Assembly (NCBI RefSeq): GCF_014207855.1 | Contig: NZ_JACHKZ010000006.1 | Location: 1-64,000, forward strand | Direction: 5' to 3' | Source: Comamonas odontotermitis | GTDB taxonomy: Bacteria; Pseudomonadota; Gammaproteobacteria; Burkholderiales; Burkholderiaceae_C | Length of the DNA: 64,000 nucleotides | Shown: positions 46,038 to 55,713 of the stretch, piece by piece | How positions within the stretch are numbered: position 1 is the stretch's first letter | Layout of the letters: each line of letters starts with the position of its first letter | Position numbers and translations under genes: made by a program | Notes under the pieces: generated by a model | Database searches by the model: none | The model's input: only the letters and a program-made list of their open reading frames with translations | What the model was told of the DNA's origin: nothing

Positions 46038-46595
46038 CTACATGGCCATCAACAGCTGCGACTGCACATTGGCCAGCACGATGGCCACGATCTGGAGCAG
46101 CACCATCAGCACAATGGGCGACAGATCCACCCCTCCCACCAGCGGAATGACCTTGCGCAGCGGCCGTAGCAGCGGAGCGGTGAGCTGGTAGAACACCGCC
46201 TGAATGACAGCATTGCCTGTAGACAGCCAGGACAGCACGCAGTGCACCAGCAAAATCACCACCATGCTGGAGATGGCGATATTGGCCACGCCAATGGTAG
46301 CCACCACAAACACGGCAGCCACCGACGCCACGCCACCGCCCACCAGCCACAGCAACAGGAACTGCACCAATTGCACCAGCCACGCCCCCAGCACACTGGC
46401 CCAGTCGCCACCTGGCAAAGCCTTGGTGACCTTGCGCAAGGGCAACACCAGCCAACTGGTGAGCGCCAATACCAATTGGCCCAGCGGATTGTTGAACGAG
46501 ACACGCTGGTGCTGCATGTACCAGCGCAACAGACATGCTCCGGTCAGCAGACCACCGACCACATTGAGCAACAACGACAATATCTGATGAAGCAT
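46038..46595 (-). CDS. yggT: YggT-family integral membrane protein
   Basis: A 185-residue protein of four or more membrane segments in two related halves (MLHQILSLLLNVVGGLLTGACLLRWYMQ, then LLVHCVLSWLSTGNAVIQAVFYQLTAPLLRPLRKVIP). The repeated turn LTxPLLRPLRKVIPxVGGxDLSPIVLM is diagnostic of YggT. Members have been linked to osmotic shock tolerance and to Z-ring or membrane functions in other bacteria; the precise role is uncertain. It is convergent with accD. Confidence 0.9.
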   Translation of the reverse strand: MLHQILSLLLNVVGGLLTGACLLRWYMQHQRVSFNNPLGQLVLALTSWLVLPLRKVTKALPGGDWASVLGAWLVQLVQFLLLWLVGGGVASVAAVFVVATIGVANIAISSMVVILLVHCVLSWLSTGNAVIQAVFYQLTAPLLRPLRKVIPLVGGVDLSPIVLMVLLQIVAIVLANVQSQLLMAM

Positions 46596-46837
46596 GGGTA
46601 TCCCACAAGGGCAAAGCCCTGATTGCTATACAAAGAGAAGCTAAAAACCCAATGAATACGGGCAATACTGTCCTATTTTATGCGGATCGTGACAAGAAAG
46701 GCACGCAAAACCCCTCTCGCAGCGGCATCAAAAGCCGCACCCCAGTCGGGCACTCCGGTTTTGGCAGGTGCAGGCGCTGCCAAAAAACTTAAAATGACGG
46801 GTTTTGGCCGATTACCAGCGCAATGCTGGCTTGCTTC

Positions 46838-48379
46838 ATGTCTGAAAACCACACCACTCCAGAGACAGCGCCGGTTGCGCTGGACGAAAACAAACTGATT
46901 GCCGAGCGCCGCGAAAAACTCAAAGCCCTGCGCGAGGCACAGCGCGAAGGCAAGGGTGTGGCCTTCCCCAACGACTTCAAGCCTGCAGACCGTGCAGCGG
47001 CCTTGATTGCCGCGCATGACGCCACCGAGGCAGAAGCACTGGAAGCCCAGGCCGTAGCCGTGAGCGTAGGCGGCCGCATGATGCTCAAGCGCGTGATGGG
47101 CAAGGCCAGCTTTGCCACCGTGCAGGATGCAACCGGCCGCATCCAGCTGTATGTGACGCGCGATGCCGTGGGCGAAGAAGCCTACGCCGATTTCAAGAAG
47201 TGGGACCTGGGCGACATCATCGGCGCCGAAGGCACGCTCATGAAGACCAAGACCGGCGAGCTGTCGCTCAAGGTCTCCAAGATCCGCATGCTCACCAAGA
47301 GCCTGCGCCCCATGCCGGACAAATTCCATGGCATGGCCGATCTGGAACAGAAGGTGCGCCAGCGCTATGTCGACCTGATGACCGATGACGACGCGCGCAA
47401 GCGCTTTGTGGCGCGCAGCAAGGCCGTGGCGGGTATCCGTGAATTCATGGTCGAACACGGCTTTCTGGAGGTGGAAACACCCATGCTGCACCCCATACCT
47501 GGCGGCGCCAATGCCAAGCCATTCATCACCCACCACAATGCGCTGGACCAGGACATGTTTCTGCGCATTGCGCCCGAGCTGTACCTCAAACGCCTGATCG
47601 TGGGCGGGTTCGAGCGCGTGTTCGAGATCAACCGAAACTTCCGCAACGAAGGTATTTCGGTACGCCACAACCCCGAGTTCACGATGATGGAGTTCTACGC
47701 GGCCTACTGGAACTACCGCGACCTGATGGACTACACTGAGCAGCTCATCCGCGACGCTGCCATGAAGGCCGTGGGCACGCTGGAGCTCACCTATGGCGGC
47801 AAGCCGGTTGACCTGGCCAAGCCCTTTGAGCGCCTCACCATCACCGAAGCCATCGTCAAATACACCGATGCAGGCGAGAACGTGGGCAACCGTGAGTGGC
47901 TGACCAATGCCTTGAAGAAGCTGGGCATGAAAGAGGACAAGGACAAGCTGTCCACCCGCTCACTGGCCAGCCTGCAGGTGCTCTACTTTGAAGAGGTGGT
48001 CGAGGAAAAGCTGTGGAACCCGACCTTCATCATGGAGCACCCCACCGAAATCAGCCCACTGGCGCGCGCCAATGATGAGCGCCCCGAGGTGACCGAGCGT
48101 TTCGAGCTGTACATCACCGGCCGCGAATTCGGCAATGGATTCTCCGAGCTCAATGACGCCGAAGACCAGGCGGCCCGCTTCAATGCCCAGGTTGCAGCCA
48201 AGGATGGTGGCGACGACGAAGCCATGTACTACGACCACGACTTCGTGCGCGCTCTGGAATATGGCATGCCTCCTACTGGCGGCTGCGGCATTGGCATCGA
48301 CCGCTTCATGATGCTGCTGACCGACAGCGCCAGCATCCGCGACATCATCCTGTTCCCGGCACTGCGCCGCGAACAGTAA
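46838..48379 (+). CDS. lysS: LysS: lysyl-tRNA synthetase (class II)
   Basis: A 513-residue class IIb synthetase. An N-terminal basic helix and OB-fold anticodon domain ([30 protein letters not shown]) precede the catalytic core. Motif 1 is around [19 protein letters not shown], motif 2 is [33 protein letters not shown], and motif 3 is [14 protein letters not shown]. The ATG at 46838 ([12 protein letters not shown]) is used; an in-frame upstream ATG at 46823 is possible. It is followed by a strong repeat-derived terminator. Confidence 0.97.
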   Translation: MSENHTTPETAPVALDENKLIAERREKLKALREAQREGKGVAFPNDFKPADRAAALIAAHDATEAEALEAQAVAVSVGGRMMLKRVMGKASFATVQDATGRIQLYVTRDAVGEEAYADFKKWDLGDIIGAEGTLMKTKTGELSLKVSKIRMLTKSLRPMPDKFHGMADLEQKVRQRYVDLMTDDDARKRFVARSKAVAGIREFMVEHGFLEVETPMLHPIPGGANAKPFITHHNALDQDMFLRIAPELYLKRLIVGGFERVFEINRNFRNEGISVRHNPEFTMMEFYAAYWNYRDLMDYTEQLIRDAAMKAVGTLELTYGGKPVDLAKPFERLTITEAIVKYTDAGENVGNREWLTNALKKLGMKEDKDKLSTRSLASLQVLYFEEVVEEKLWNPTFIMEHPTEISPLARANDERPEVTERFELYITGREFGNGFSELNDAEDQAARFNAQVAAKDGGDDEAMYYDHDFVRALEYGMPPTGGCGIGIDRFMMLLTDSASIRDIILFPALRREQ

Positions 48380-48414
48380 GGCACAGCGTGCCCCGGCACG
48401 CTTTCAGAACAATA

Positions 48415-48454
48415 GCTGCCAGTGCTTGATCAAAAAGCACTGGCAGCTTTTTTT
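48415..48454 (+). terminator. lysS terminator formed by an intergenic repeat
   Basis: GCTGCCAGTGCTT and AAGCACTGGCAGC give a perfect 13-bp stem with a GATCAA-type loop and a seven-T tail. The arm words (AATAGCTGCC, GTGCTTGAT) match the dispersed spacer repeats in this window. Confidence 0.9.
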
Positions 48455-48538
48455 CATCAATTATCTGCTGCAGCCGTGGGCACCCGCCAGCCGGGGTGCC
48501 ACACAATCCCCAGCAGGCAGGCCGATATACTGGCGGCC

Positions 48539-49552
48539 ATGCAGATTCCACACTACTGGGCGCAGACACGGCTGCGCCACGAGACCGGTATGCGCCACGG
48601 TGTGACCGTGCAGCGCTGGGGCTGGTCAGACGAAAGCCAGCAAGCAGCAGAAGCCCATGCCCGCGAGCGCGCGCAGGCGGCACTGGATCAGGCACTTGCC
48701 GCCCCCAAGCTGCGCAATCTGGATGGACATTTTCGGCGGATGGAACGCCTCAATGAATACGGCCTCAACGGCGAGACCCCGATCCGCGAAGAGATACTGG
48801 AGCAGCGCGGCGAGACCGTCATGACGCGCAACAGCTATGGCGCGCACTGCCTCAATACACCCCATGTTGCCATTGCCGATGTTGACTATCCGAGGGAAGC
48901 GCCTCCACCGAGCCTGCGACCTTTGGGCACGCTGGCCGTAGTGGCAATGGGCTGGTGGTTTCTGATGCAGTCCCAGGGCTGGAGTGCGGTGGCGTGGGCA
49001 TCCCTCGCACTTGCCGCGCTGGTGCTGGTGCTGTGGTTCAGGCGCTGGCTCGCAGCCCGCCAGGACGCCGCCAAGCGGGCTGATCCGCGCGAAGCCGCCA
49101 TCCAGCGCATCACCCATTTCTCCGAGAAGCACCCCGATTGGGGGCTGCGCATCTACAGCACGCCCAAGGGCTTGCGCGTCATCGTCACCCACAAGCCTAT
49201 GCAGCCGGCCGATGCCGACGTGCAGGCATTGTTTTCCGCGCTGCAGGTAGACCCTTTGTACCAACGGCTGTGCACGCAGCAGCAGTGCTTTCGCGCCCGT
49301 GTCAGCGGCAAACCCTGGCGAATGGACATGGGCGGTCCCAGCCCGCAGGTCAGGCGCTGGCCTGCCGATGACAAGCACAGGGCAGACCGCGAACGCTGGA
49401 GTCGTGAGTACGACAACAAGGCAGCGCAGTACAGCGCCTGCCAGTTCGTCAGCCAACTGGGCGAAGCCAGAATTGCGCTCGAAGCCCAGCCGCTGGTGGA
49501 CTGGCACGACGAGGCCAGCCGTGCCCACAATACCGCTCTGCCCGTAGCGTGA
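48539..49552 (+). CDS. membrane-associated protein, unknown function
   Basis: A 337-residue protein starting MQIPHYWAQTRLRHETGMRHGVTVQRWGWS. A hydrophilic N-terminal third contains LNEYGLNGETPIREEILE. It has a pair of membrane segments around residues 128-165 (LAVVAMGWWFLMQ, then VAWASLALAALVLVLWF). The C-terminal half is a soluble domain with KGLRVIVTHKPM and LYQRLCTQQQCFRARV. The last part resembles proteins annotated only as transmembrane. An extension back to 48422 is not used. It does not look operonic with lysS because of the terminator between them. Confidence 0.8.
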   Translation: MQIPHYWAQTRLRHETGMRHGVTVQRWGWSDESQQAAEAHARERAQAALDQALAAPKLRNLDGHFRRMERLNEYGLNGETPIREEILEQRGETVMTRNSYGAHCLNTPHVAIADVDYPREAPPPSLRPLGTLAVVAMGWWFLMQSQGWSAVAWASLALAALVLVLWFRRWLAARQDAAKRADPREAAIQRITHFSEKHPDWGLRIYSTPKGLRVIVTHKPMQPADADVQALFSALQVDPLYQRLCTQQQCFRARVSGKPWRMDMGGPSPQVRRWPADDKHRADRERWSREYDNKAAQYSACQFVSQLGEARIALEAQPLVDWHDEASRAHNTALPVA

Positions 49553-49689
49553 GTGTGCGTTCTTGCCTTCCCGCCGATCGCTCCGGGCGTTCGCTCCATC
49601 GCCCGCATCAGCGCGGATTGCAGCCATGCCATCCTGGCTGTCCCGTTGTAAAGCCTTTGTAGCGGCAGCCCCTCTCTGATTCCTTTGCC

Positions 49690-50337
49690 ATGTACCGATT
49701 CAAAGCACTGATCCCTACCTGGGCCGCCGAATGGATGGACATCATTGTTCCTGCCATTCAGATTGCACTGATTCTGCTGCTGTCGATTGCACTGCACTAC
49801 CTCACCCGCAAGCTCATCAACCGTGCGGCGGCGCACTACAAATGGCCGCTGGAGCTGGTGGTGCCCGTCAAAGGTCTGGTGCGCTGGCTGATCATCGGAG
49901 GCACCATCTTGCTGATTCTGGAGCGGCTGGGGGTAAGCGCCACCGTGCTGTGGACGGCTTTCTCAGGCTTTGCCGCCGTCGGCGCCGTGGCGTTCTTTGC
50001 CGCCTGGAGCGTGCTGTCCAATTTCTTCTGTGCGCTGCTCATCTTCACCGTCCGGCCCTACCGCCTGGGCGACTACATCGAAGTGCTGGATGCGCTGGAC
50101 AAGCCGGGAGCCAAAGGCCGCGTGGTCGACATCAATATGCTCTACACCACGCTTGAAGACTTTTCTGCGGGCCCGGCGCACCGCATCGTTCTGCAGATTC
50201 CGAACACGCACGTCTTTCAGAAAGTGGTGCGCCGCTGGACAGACGCGCCACCGCAGCCGCTGCCAACCGAGACCGTCGAGGCATCCGAAGCGCCTGCGGT
50301 CGCGGCAAACACGTCTTTGCCTTCTCCTGCGCCTTGA
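49690..50337 (+). CDS. small MscS-family mechanosensitive channel
   Basis: A 215-residue inner-membrane protein. Three membrane segments are visible (IVPAIQIALILLLSIALHYL, WLIIGGTILLILERLG, and the pore-lining TAFSGFAAVGAVAFFAAWSVLSNFFCALLIF), followed by the beta domain RPYRLGDYIEVLDALD. The A/G-rich pore helix with the NFFCALLIF end is typical of MscS. The C-terminal cytoplasmic part is much shorter than the 286 residues of E. coli MscS. It probably relieves osmotic pressure. Confidence 0.88.
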   Translation: MYRFKALIPTWAAEWMDIIVPAIQIALILLLSIALHYLTRKLINRAAAHYKWPLELVVPVKGLVRWLIIGGTILLILERLGVSATVLWTAFSGFAAVGAVAFFAAWSVLSNFFCALLIFTVRPYRLGDYIEVLDALDKPGAKGRVVDINMLYTTLEDFSAGPAHRIVLQIPNTHVFQKVVRRWTDAPPQPLPTETVEASEAPAVAANTSLPSPAP

Positions 50338-50475
50338 GCCTGGGGCTCCCGCCTCACCGGCCATCTCTCCGCACCATCTGTCAGCACACACCTACCGACA
50401 TACTCCCCATCGCCTCACGCAGACAGCGCCAGCCAACACATAAGCTCAGTGCATTCCATTGCACAGGAGGTTTGT

Positions 50476-50649
50476 ATGCTCAAGTGGGCCATTATCTTTG
50501 CAGTGATCTCGCTGGTCGCTGGCGTTTTCGGTTTTACCGGCTTGTCGTCGGGCGCTGCAGGGATTGCGAAAATTCTGTTCTATATCTTTATCGTGATCAC
50601 CGTGATCTTCCTGATCGTGGCGGCGCTAGGTATCGGCGCGGTTGCGTAG
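50476..50649 (+). CDS. DUF1328 / YtjA-family small membrane protein
   Basis: A 57-residue protein of two membrane helices, [20 protein letters not shown] and [20 protein letters not shown], with [15 protein letters not shown] between them. The pattern is diagnostic of the DUF1328 family. An AGGAGG site lies about five bases before the ATG at 50476, so the shorter start is right. Function is unknown; some members respond to stress. A strong terminator follows. Confidence 0.9.
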   Translation: MLKWAIIFAVISLVAGVFGFTGLSSGAAGIAKILFYIFIVITVIFLIVAALGIGAVA

Positions 50650-50672
50650 CCGACAGCGCTTCACTCGCACAC

Positions 50673-50703
50673 AAAAAAAGCCTGCCGATGCGCAGGCTTC
50701 TTG
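50673..50703. terminator. bidirectional terminator between DUF1328 gene and oxygenase gene
   Basis: AAAAAAAGCCTGC and GCAGGCTTCTT arms, with T-rich tails on both strands. Confidence 0.8.
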
Positions 50704-50745
50704 TGTGTTGGCAGTACTACCTGGTGCGGGCAATACCGTGCATGG

Positions 50746-51777
50746 CTACAGCACCTCGTCCTTGAGTTCGGGAAACACCTTGGATACCTTGGCAAGCAGA
50801 TAGTCACCATAGCGGCCATTGAACGCGTGCACATTGGCCTTGTCCCAGCGCTCGCTGCTGTCGTCGCGCGCGGGTGCGCCAGCCAGCCCTTCGATGCGCC
50901 GCACGCGCGCTTCAAAGTTCGGATCGAAGAACAGCGGAAACGACAGGCGGTCGGTACCCGACGTGTTACGCCGGACGCGGTGCGGCGTGGATTTGTAGAG
51001 GCCACCCGTCATGCGGTCGAGCATATCGCCGATGTTGCAGACAAAGGTGCCAGGCAACGGCGGCGCATCCACCCACCCGCTCGGCGTGTGCACGGACAGG
51101 CCCCCGATCCGGTCCTGGTACAGAATGGTCAGCAGCCCGTAGTCGGTATGCTCGCCAACGCCCCAAGGCGCATCCACACCCGCAGGCACATCCATGCTCG
51201 GATAGTTGAAGATGCGGAACAGCACCAGCGGATCGGCGGTGTAGCGCTGTGAGAAATAGCTGACCGGCAAGCCCAGGCTCAGTGCGATGCCCTCCATCAC
51301 GCGGTGCCCCACCTGCGTGACCGCCTCCATGTACTGCAAAATGGCTTCGCGATAGCCCTCCAGTTCGGGAAACAGATTAGGGCCGTGCACGGGCGTTCCG
51401 GCCTGTACCAGGGGATGCGTGGCTGGGAGCTCGGTGCCCAGATACAGGCCCTCCTTCCAATCGGGCAGGCCCGAGGTCAGCTCGCCTCCAACCTTGAAAT
51501 ATCCGCGCCATGCGCGGCCGCCCAAAGCCATGCGCCATTGCATCTTGCTCTCTTCGGGCCAGCTGAAAAACGCCTGGCTCAAGGCATGCAGGCGGTCAAT
51601 CAGATCCTGCGGAACGCCATGGTGGCGAATGTAGAAAAAACCGTGCTCGCGGCAGGCGCTGCCCATCGCATGCGCCACTGCTGCGCGCGCCGCATCATCG
51701 GCATCAGGATGGACCAGCGCCGCAATATCAATCACCGGCAGGCTCGCCGCGGAAGAGGAAACAATCTCGGTCGTCAT
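50746..51777 (-). CDS. 2-oxoglutarate/Fe(II)-dependent oxygenase (isopenicillin N synthase family)
   Basis: A 343-residue non-heme iron enzyme with an N-terminal DIOX_N domain (LPVIDIAALVHPDADD) and a C-terminal 2OG-Fe(II) domain. Iron ligands are H210 and D212 (VGEHTDYGLL) and H266 (STPHRVRRN). R277 and S279 (RLSFPLFFDP) would hold the 2-oxoglutarate carboxylate. Substrate is unknown. It is the last gene after an amino acid ABC transporter on the same strand, starting 28 bases after the ATPase stop, so it probably hydroxylates or desaturates the imported compound or a derivative. The ATG at 51777 is used. Confidence 0.88.
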   Translation of the reverse strand: MTTEIVSSSAASLPVIDIAALVHPDADDAARAAVAHAMGSACREHGFFYIRHHGVPQDLIDRLHALSQAFFSWPEESKMQWRMALGGRAWRGYFKVGGELTSGLPDWKEGLYLGTELPATHPLVQAGTPVHGPNLFPELEGYREAILQYMEAVTQVGHRVMEGIALSLGLPVSYFSQRYTADPLVLFRIFNYPSMDVPAGVDAPWGVGEHTDYGLLTILYQDRIGGLSVHTPSGWVDAPPLPGTFVCNIGDMLDRMTGGLYKSTPHRVRRNTSGTDRLSFPLFFDPNFEARVRRIEGLAGAPARDDSSERWDKANVHAFNGRYGDYLLAKVSKVFPELKDEVL

Positions 51778-51805
51778 GGGGATGCGGTTGCAGACAATGC
51801 AGTGC

Positions 51806-52546
51806 TCAGGTTTTGTCGAACGGCGAGCGAATGTCTGCCAGGAATTTCTGGGTACGCGGGTGTTGTGGGCGCAGGAAAAAATCTTCGGGTCTGGCGCGTT
51901 CCAGCACGGCGCCCTGGTCCATGAAGATGACCTGATCGGCCACCTCTCGGGCAAAGCCCATCTCGTGCGTCACGCAGACCATGGTCATGCCGTCCTTGGC
52001 CAGATCGCGCATCACCAGCAGCACCTCGCCCACCATTTCGGGATCAAGCGCACTGGTGGGCTCGTCGAAAAGCATGATTGGCGGCTTGAGCGTGAGCGCA
52101 CGCGCAATCGCCACCCGCTGCTGCTGGCCGCCGGAGAGCTGATTGGGAATTGCCTCTGCCTTGTGGGCCAGCCCCACGCGGTGCAGCAGCTCCATCGCGC
52201 GCTCCTTGGCCTCGGCCGACGTCATCTTCTTGAGCTGCACCGCAGCCAGTGTGCAGTTCTCCAGCACCGTCAGGTGCGGAAACAGGTTGAACTGCTGAAA
52301 CACGAAGCCGATGCCCGCGCGCAGCTGGTTCACATTCAATTTGGGGTCATGCACATCCTGCCCGTCGAGCAAGATGGTGCCGGACTGGATCTCCTCCAGC
52401 CGGTTGATGGTGCGGATCAGCGTGGATTTGCCCGAGCCCGAAGGGCCGCACACCACCACCACCTCTCCGGTGGGAATCGTCTCGTTGACATCGACCAGCG
52501 CGTGGTAATCGCCATACCACTTGTTCACGTTCTTCAGCTCAATCAT
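51806..52546 (-). CDS. polar amino acid ABC transporter ATP-binding protein
   Basis: A 246-residue ATPase of the GlnQ/GltL type. Walker A is [10 protein letters not shown], signature [15 protein letters not shown], Walker [13 protein letters not shown], and the H-loop is [19 protein letters not shown], all normal for the polar amino acid class. It overlaps the upstream permease gene by four bases (ATGA), showing translational coupling. It energises the two permeases at 52543-53961. Confidence 0.92.
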   Translation of the reverse strand: MIELKNVNKWYGDYHALVDVNETIPTGEVVVVCGPSGSGKSTLIRTINRLEEIQSGTILLDGQDVHDPKLNVNQLRAGIGFVFQQFNLFPHLTVLENCTLAAVQLKKMTSAEAKERAMELLHRVGLAHKAEAIPNQLSGGQQQRVAIARALTLKPPIMLFDEPTSALDPEMVGEVLLVMRDLAKDGMTMVCVTHEMGFAREVADQVIFMDQGAVLERARPEDFFLRPQHPRTQKFLADIRSPFDKT

Positions 52547-53256
52547 GCGGCTACCTTCTCTACACGGCGGCTGCCCAAGCCTTTGCGCTCCAGCCGCTTC
52601 TCAATCCAAAATGCAAAACGCGACAGCCCGAAGCACAGCACGAAATAGGTCAGGCCCAGAATGCCGAATACCTGCGCGGGCTTGGTGAACACCAGGCTGT
52701 TGATCTGCGTGGCGATGAACGTCACCTCAGCCAGCCCGATGATGTAGCCCAGCGAGGTCTCCTTGATCGTCGAGATGAACTGGTTGACCAGCGAAGGCAG
52801 TGAATTGCGCAGTGCCTGCGGCAGGATCACGGTGCGCATGGCCTTGAAATACGACAGCCCGAGTGAACGCGCGCATTCCATCTGCCCTTTGGGCAGGCCC
52901 TGGATACCGGCACGCACGATCTCGGCCAGATACGCAGCGTCAAAAATCACCAGCGCGATCAGCATGGTCCAGAACTGATCGGTCTTGTGGCCCGTGACAC
53001 TGGGCAGGAAGAAGTATGCCCAGAACACCACCATCAGCAGCGGCGTGCCACGCACCACATACACCAGGGCGGTGACCGGCCAGCGCACGATGCGCCATGG
53101 CGATATGCGTGCCATGCCCAGCAGCAGCCCCAGCGGCAACGACAGCAGCAGGCCCATGACGGCCAGAATCAACGTCAGCGCCAGGCCGCCCAGCGGGCCA
53201 TTGGGGTATTGCCCCACCAGAAAATACAACCAATAGGTTTGAATGAGTTCCAGCAT
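52543..53256 (-). CDS. polar amino acid ABC transporter permease (second)
   Basis: A 237-residue inner-membrane protein of the HisM/GltK class with four to five membrane segments ([25 protein letters not shown] at the start). The EAA loop is in [24 protein letters not shown]. It forms the translocation channel as a heterodimer with the permease at 53266-53961. Nine bases separate the two genes. Confidence 0.9.
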   Translation of the reverse strand: MLELIQTYWLYFLVGQYPNGPLGGLALTLILAVMGLLLSLPLGLLLGMARISPWRIVRWPVTALVYVVRGTPLLMVVFWAYFFLPSVTGHKTDQFWTMLIALVIFDAAYLAEIVRAGIQGLPKGQMECARSLGLSYFKAMRTVILPQALRNSLPSLVNQFISTIKETSLGYIIGLAEVTFIATQINSLVFTKPAQVFGILGLTYFVLCFGLSRFAFWIEKRLERKGLGSRRVEKVAA

Positions 53257-53265
53257 CTGCGTCCC

Positions 53266-53961
53266 TTACATCGTGCGCACCGGATAACGGCGCTGGAACC
53301 AGATGGCGGCAAAAGTGATCACCAGTGAGACGGCCAGGTAAGCCACACTGGCAAATGCAAAGGCTTCAAAGCTGCGGAAGGACTGGCTCTCCACCTGCCC
53401 GGCCTGGTACATCATCTCGGCCGCACCGATCACGGTGGCGATCGATGTGCCCTTCCACATGTTCAGGGTCTGCGAGATGAGGGGCGGCACCGTGAAGCGC
53501 AATGCCTGCGGCAGTATTACCAGGCGCATGGTGCGCATGTAGGTCAGCCCCAGCGCCCGCGATGCTTCCATCTGCACGGCAGGCACGGCACGGATGCCGC
53601 TGCGGATGTCTTCTGCCATGTAGGCTGCGGTGTACACCCCGAGGGCCACCACGGCGCAGATCGATTCAACCGGTCCGGCGTAGAGCGCTTCCTTCCAGGC
53701 AGTGGGCAAGAGCTCTGGCACGCCAAAGTACCAGAACAGCATATGCGCCAGCAGTGGAATGCTGCGGATCAACTCCACATAGGTGGCTCCGATCCAGCGC
53801 AGTGCCTTGAATGGCGACAGGCGGCACAGAGCGATCACCAGCCCGAGTGGCAGCGCAATCCAGAAGGCATAGAACAAATACTGCAGCGACATCTTGAAGC
53901 CTGCCACCAACATATCGTGGTACTGGCCCGACAAGAGCATCTGCACATCAAAAGTCGTCAT
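53266..53961 (-). CDS. polar amino acid ABC transporter permease (first)
   Basis: A 231-residue permease of the HisQ/GltJ class. The ATG at 53961 is chosen; a longer frame to 53985 enters the hairpin sequence. Membrane segments are typical (LFYAFWIALPLGLVIALC and later CAVVALGVYTAAYMAEDI), with the EAA loop RSGIRAVPAVQMEASRALGLTYM. A long hairpin lies just upstream, between this gene and the substrate-binding protein gene. Confidence 0.9.
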   Translation of the reverse strand: MTTFDVQMLLSGQYHDMLVAGFKMSLQYLFYAFWIALPLGLVIALCRLSPFKALRWIGATYVELIRSIPLLAHMLFWYFGVPELLPTAWKEALYAGPVESICAVVALGVYTAAYMAEDIRSGIRAVPAVQMEASRALGLTYMRTMRLVILPQALRFTVPPLISQTLNMWKGTSIATVIGAAEMMYQAGQVESQSFRSFEAFAFASVAYLAVSLVITFAAIWFQRRYPVRTM

Positions 53962-53978
53962 CTCAGATATCCAAAAAC

Positions 53979-54010
53979 ATGACAAGGCGCTGGGAGCAGC
54001 GCCTTGTCAT
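53979..54010 (-). promoter_or_regulatory. perfect 14-bp hairpin between binding-protein and permease genes
   Basis: ATGACAAGGCGCTG (53979-53992) and CAGCGCCTTGTCAT (53997-54010) are exact complements around four bases. On the minus strand it is followed by GTTTTTGG, so it may be a partial terminator, or an mRNA-protecting structure that lets the binding protein be made in excess of the permeases. Confidence 0.7.
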
Positions 54011-54029
54011 ACACAGCGCTGGTTCTCGT

Positions 54030-54854
54030 TCAGTCGATCTTGTCGGTCTCGAACTTGAAGCTGCGCTTGGGCAGTTTCAGGGCACTTTGCTGGCCAAACC
54101 ATTGCTCGTACATGGCTTCTGCCTTGCCGCCGGCTTCCAGCTCGCGCAGGGTGTCGTCCACGACCTTCTTGAGACCTGCCTCGCCCTTCTTGATGCCCAG
54201 CGCCAGCGGCTCGGAGCTGATGCTGGTCGGCAGCATCACATAGTCCTTGCGCTGGTCACCCATCTGTACCAGGGCGCGTGCCAGGCTCTGGTCTTCGTTG
54301 ACAAAGGCGACAACCTTGCCCTGCTGCATCGCTACCAGCGCCTGTGGCGAAGTGTCAAAGGACACCACGGTCACAGTGGGCACGGCGTTCTTGATGTTCA
54401 CTTCCATCGAGCTGCCCTTGGCCGTCGATACGCGCTTGCCAGCCAGATCAGGCACATCCTTGATACCACTGCCCGCCTTGACCAGCACCTTTTGCCCCGC
54501 AACAAACGTGGTCAGCGAGAAATCGATCTGCGCCTCGCGCTCCTTGTTGTGCGTGAGCGACGCGGCTAGCAGGTCGATATGGCCCTGCTGTAGCTCCGGA
54601 ATGCGCGCTGCCAGCGTGATCTGCTTGAACACCGGCTTGACGCCAAGCTTGGCCGCCACAGCCTTGCCCAGCTCAACGTCATAGCCCGCCAGCTCGCGGG
54701 TCTTGGGATCGATGAAGCTGAGGGGCTCGTCCGTACCAAGCACACCCACGACCAGCTCGCCTTTCTTCTTGATATCGGTCACCTGGTCGGCATGTGCCAT
54801 GCCACTGGCCGCTACCAGGCTGGCAACGGCTGCAATCCATACACGTCTTTTCAT
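54030..54854 (-). CDS. amino acid ABC transporter substrate-binding protein, copy 1
   Basis: A 274-residue periplasmic protein with a signal peptide to about residue 22 (MAHA cleavage). The mature part is family-3 (SBP_bac_3): KKKGELVVGVLGTDEPLSFIDP, GYDVELGKAVAAKLG, LTHNKEREAQIDFS, ALGIKKGEAGLKKVVDDTLRELE. It belongs to a set of three closely related paralogs in the same direction and is the one nearest the permeases. Ligand likely glutamate, aspartate or a related polar amino acid; this is not certain. Confidence 0.9.
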   Translation of the reverse strand: MKRRVWIAAVASLVAASGMAHADQVTDIKKKGELVVGVLGTDEPLSFIDPKTRELAGYDVELGKAVAAKLGVKPVFKQITLAARIPELQQGHIDLLAASLTHNKEREAQIDFSLTTFVAGQKVLVKAGSGIKDVPDLAGKRVSTAKGSSMEVNIKNAVPTVTVVSFDTSPQALVAMQQGKVVAFVNEDQSLARALVQMGDQRKDYVMLPTSISSEPLALGIKKGEAGLKKVVDDTLRELEAGGKAEAMYEQWFGQQSALKLPKRSFKFETDKID

Positions 54855-54885
54855 ATCAACTCCTTGTTGTGTTGCGTTGTTTCAC

Positions 54886-55713
54886 TTATTCGCTGATCTT
54901 GTCACTGTCCCACTTGAAGCTGCGCGCTGGCAGTTTCAGCTTGCTTTGCTGACCAAACCATTTTTCGTACAAGGCATTGGCGGCGCCGCTGGCCTCCATT
55001 TCACGCAAGAGGTCATCGACCATCTTCTTGAAACCGGCTTCGCCCTTCTTGATGCCCAGCGCCAATGGCTCGGTGCTCAGGTTCATCGGCAGCACGCGGT
55101 AGTCCTTGCTGCGCTCGCCCAACTCGTAGTTGGCCTGCACCAGGCTGATCTCGTCATTGACAAAGCCCACTGCCTTCCCTTGCTGCAGGGCCACAAAGGC
55201 CTGGGGCGAGGTGTCAAAAGTCACGATGACCGCAGTAGGCACTGCCTTGCGAATATTGACCTCCATCGTGCTGCCCTTGGCGGTCACCACGCGCTTGCCT
55301 GCCAGATCCGGCACGTCCTTGACGTCACTGGTTTTCTTGACCATGACCTTCTGGCCGGTGACATAGGTGGTCAGAGAGAAATCCACCAGCGCCTCGCGCT
55401 CCTTGTTGTGCGTCAGGGCTGCAGCAAGGATATCGACATGGCCTTGCTGCAATTCGGGTATGCGGGCTGCCAGATTGAGTTGCTTGACGACGGGTTTGAC
55501 ACCGAGCTTCTGGGCGACAGCCTTGCCGATGTCCACTTCGTAGCCCACCATCTCGCGGGTTTGGGGATCGATGAAGCTGAAAGGCTCGCTGGAGCCGTAT
55601 ACGCCAATGATCAACTCGCCTTTTTTCTGGATATCGGCCAACTGGTCTGCATTTGCCGCACCAGCCACCCATGCCAGGCTGGCCAATGCTGCCACCCACA
55701 CACGCCTTTTCAT
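54886..55713 (-). CDS. amino acid ABC transporter substrate-binding protein, copy 2
   Basis: A 275-residue paralog of the gene at 54030-54854, about two-thirds identical by eye, 31 bases upstream of it on the same strand. It has a signal peptide (cleavage after ANA), then KKGELIIGVYGSSEPFSFIDP and FDTSPQAFVALQQGK. Ligand-contacting region differs in several places from copy 1 (VYGSSEPF against VLGTDEPL), suggesting a related but distinct ligand. It shares the one set of permease and ATPase genes. Confidence 0.9.
   Translation of the reverse strand: MKRRVWVAALASLAWVAGAANADQLADIQKKGELIIGVYGSSEPFSFIDPQTREMVGYEVDIGKAVAQKLGVKPVVKQLNLAARIPELQQGHVDILAAALTHNKEREALVDFSLTTYVTGQKVMVKKTSDVKDVPDLAGKRVVTAKGSTMEVNIRKAVPTAVIVTFDTSPQAFVALQQGKAVGFVNDEISLVQANYELGERSKDYRVLPMNLSTEPLALGIKKGEAGFKKMVDDLLREMEASGAANALYEKWFGQQSKLKLPARSFKWDSDKISE

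Noticed and set aside
46680-46898. A 72-codon frame ahead of lysS
   Set aside because: It overlaps the lysS start out of frame and is basic and low in complexity; the lysS leader is a sufficient explanation.
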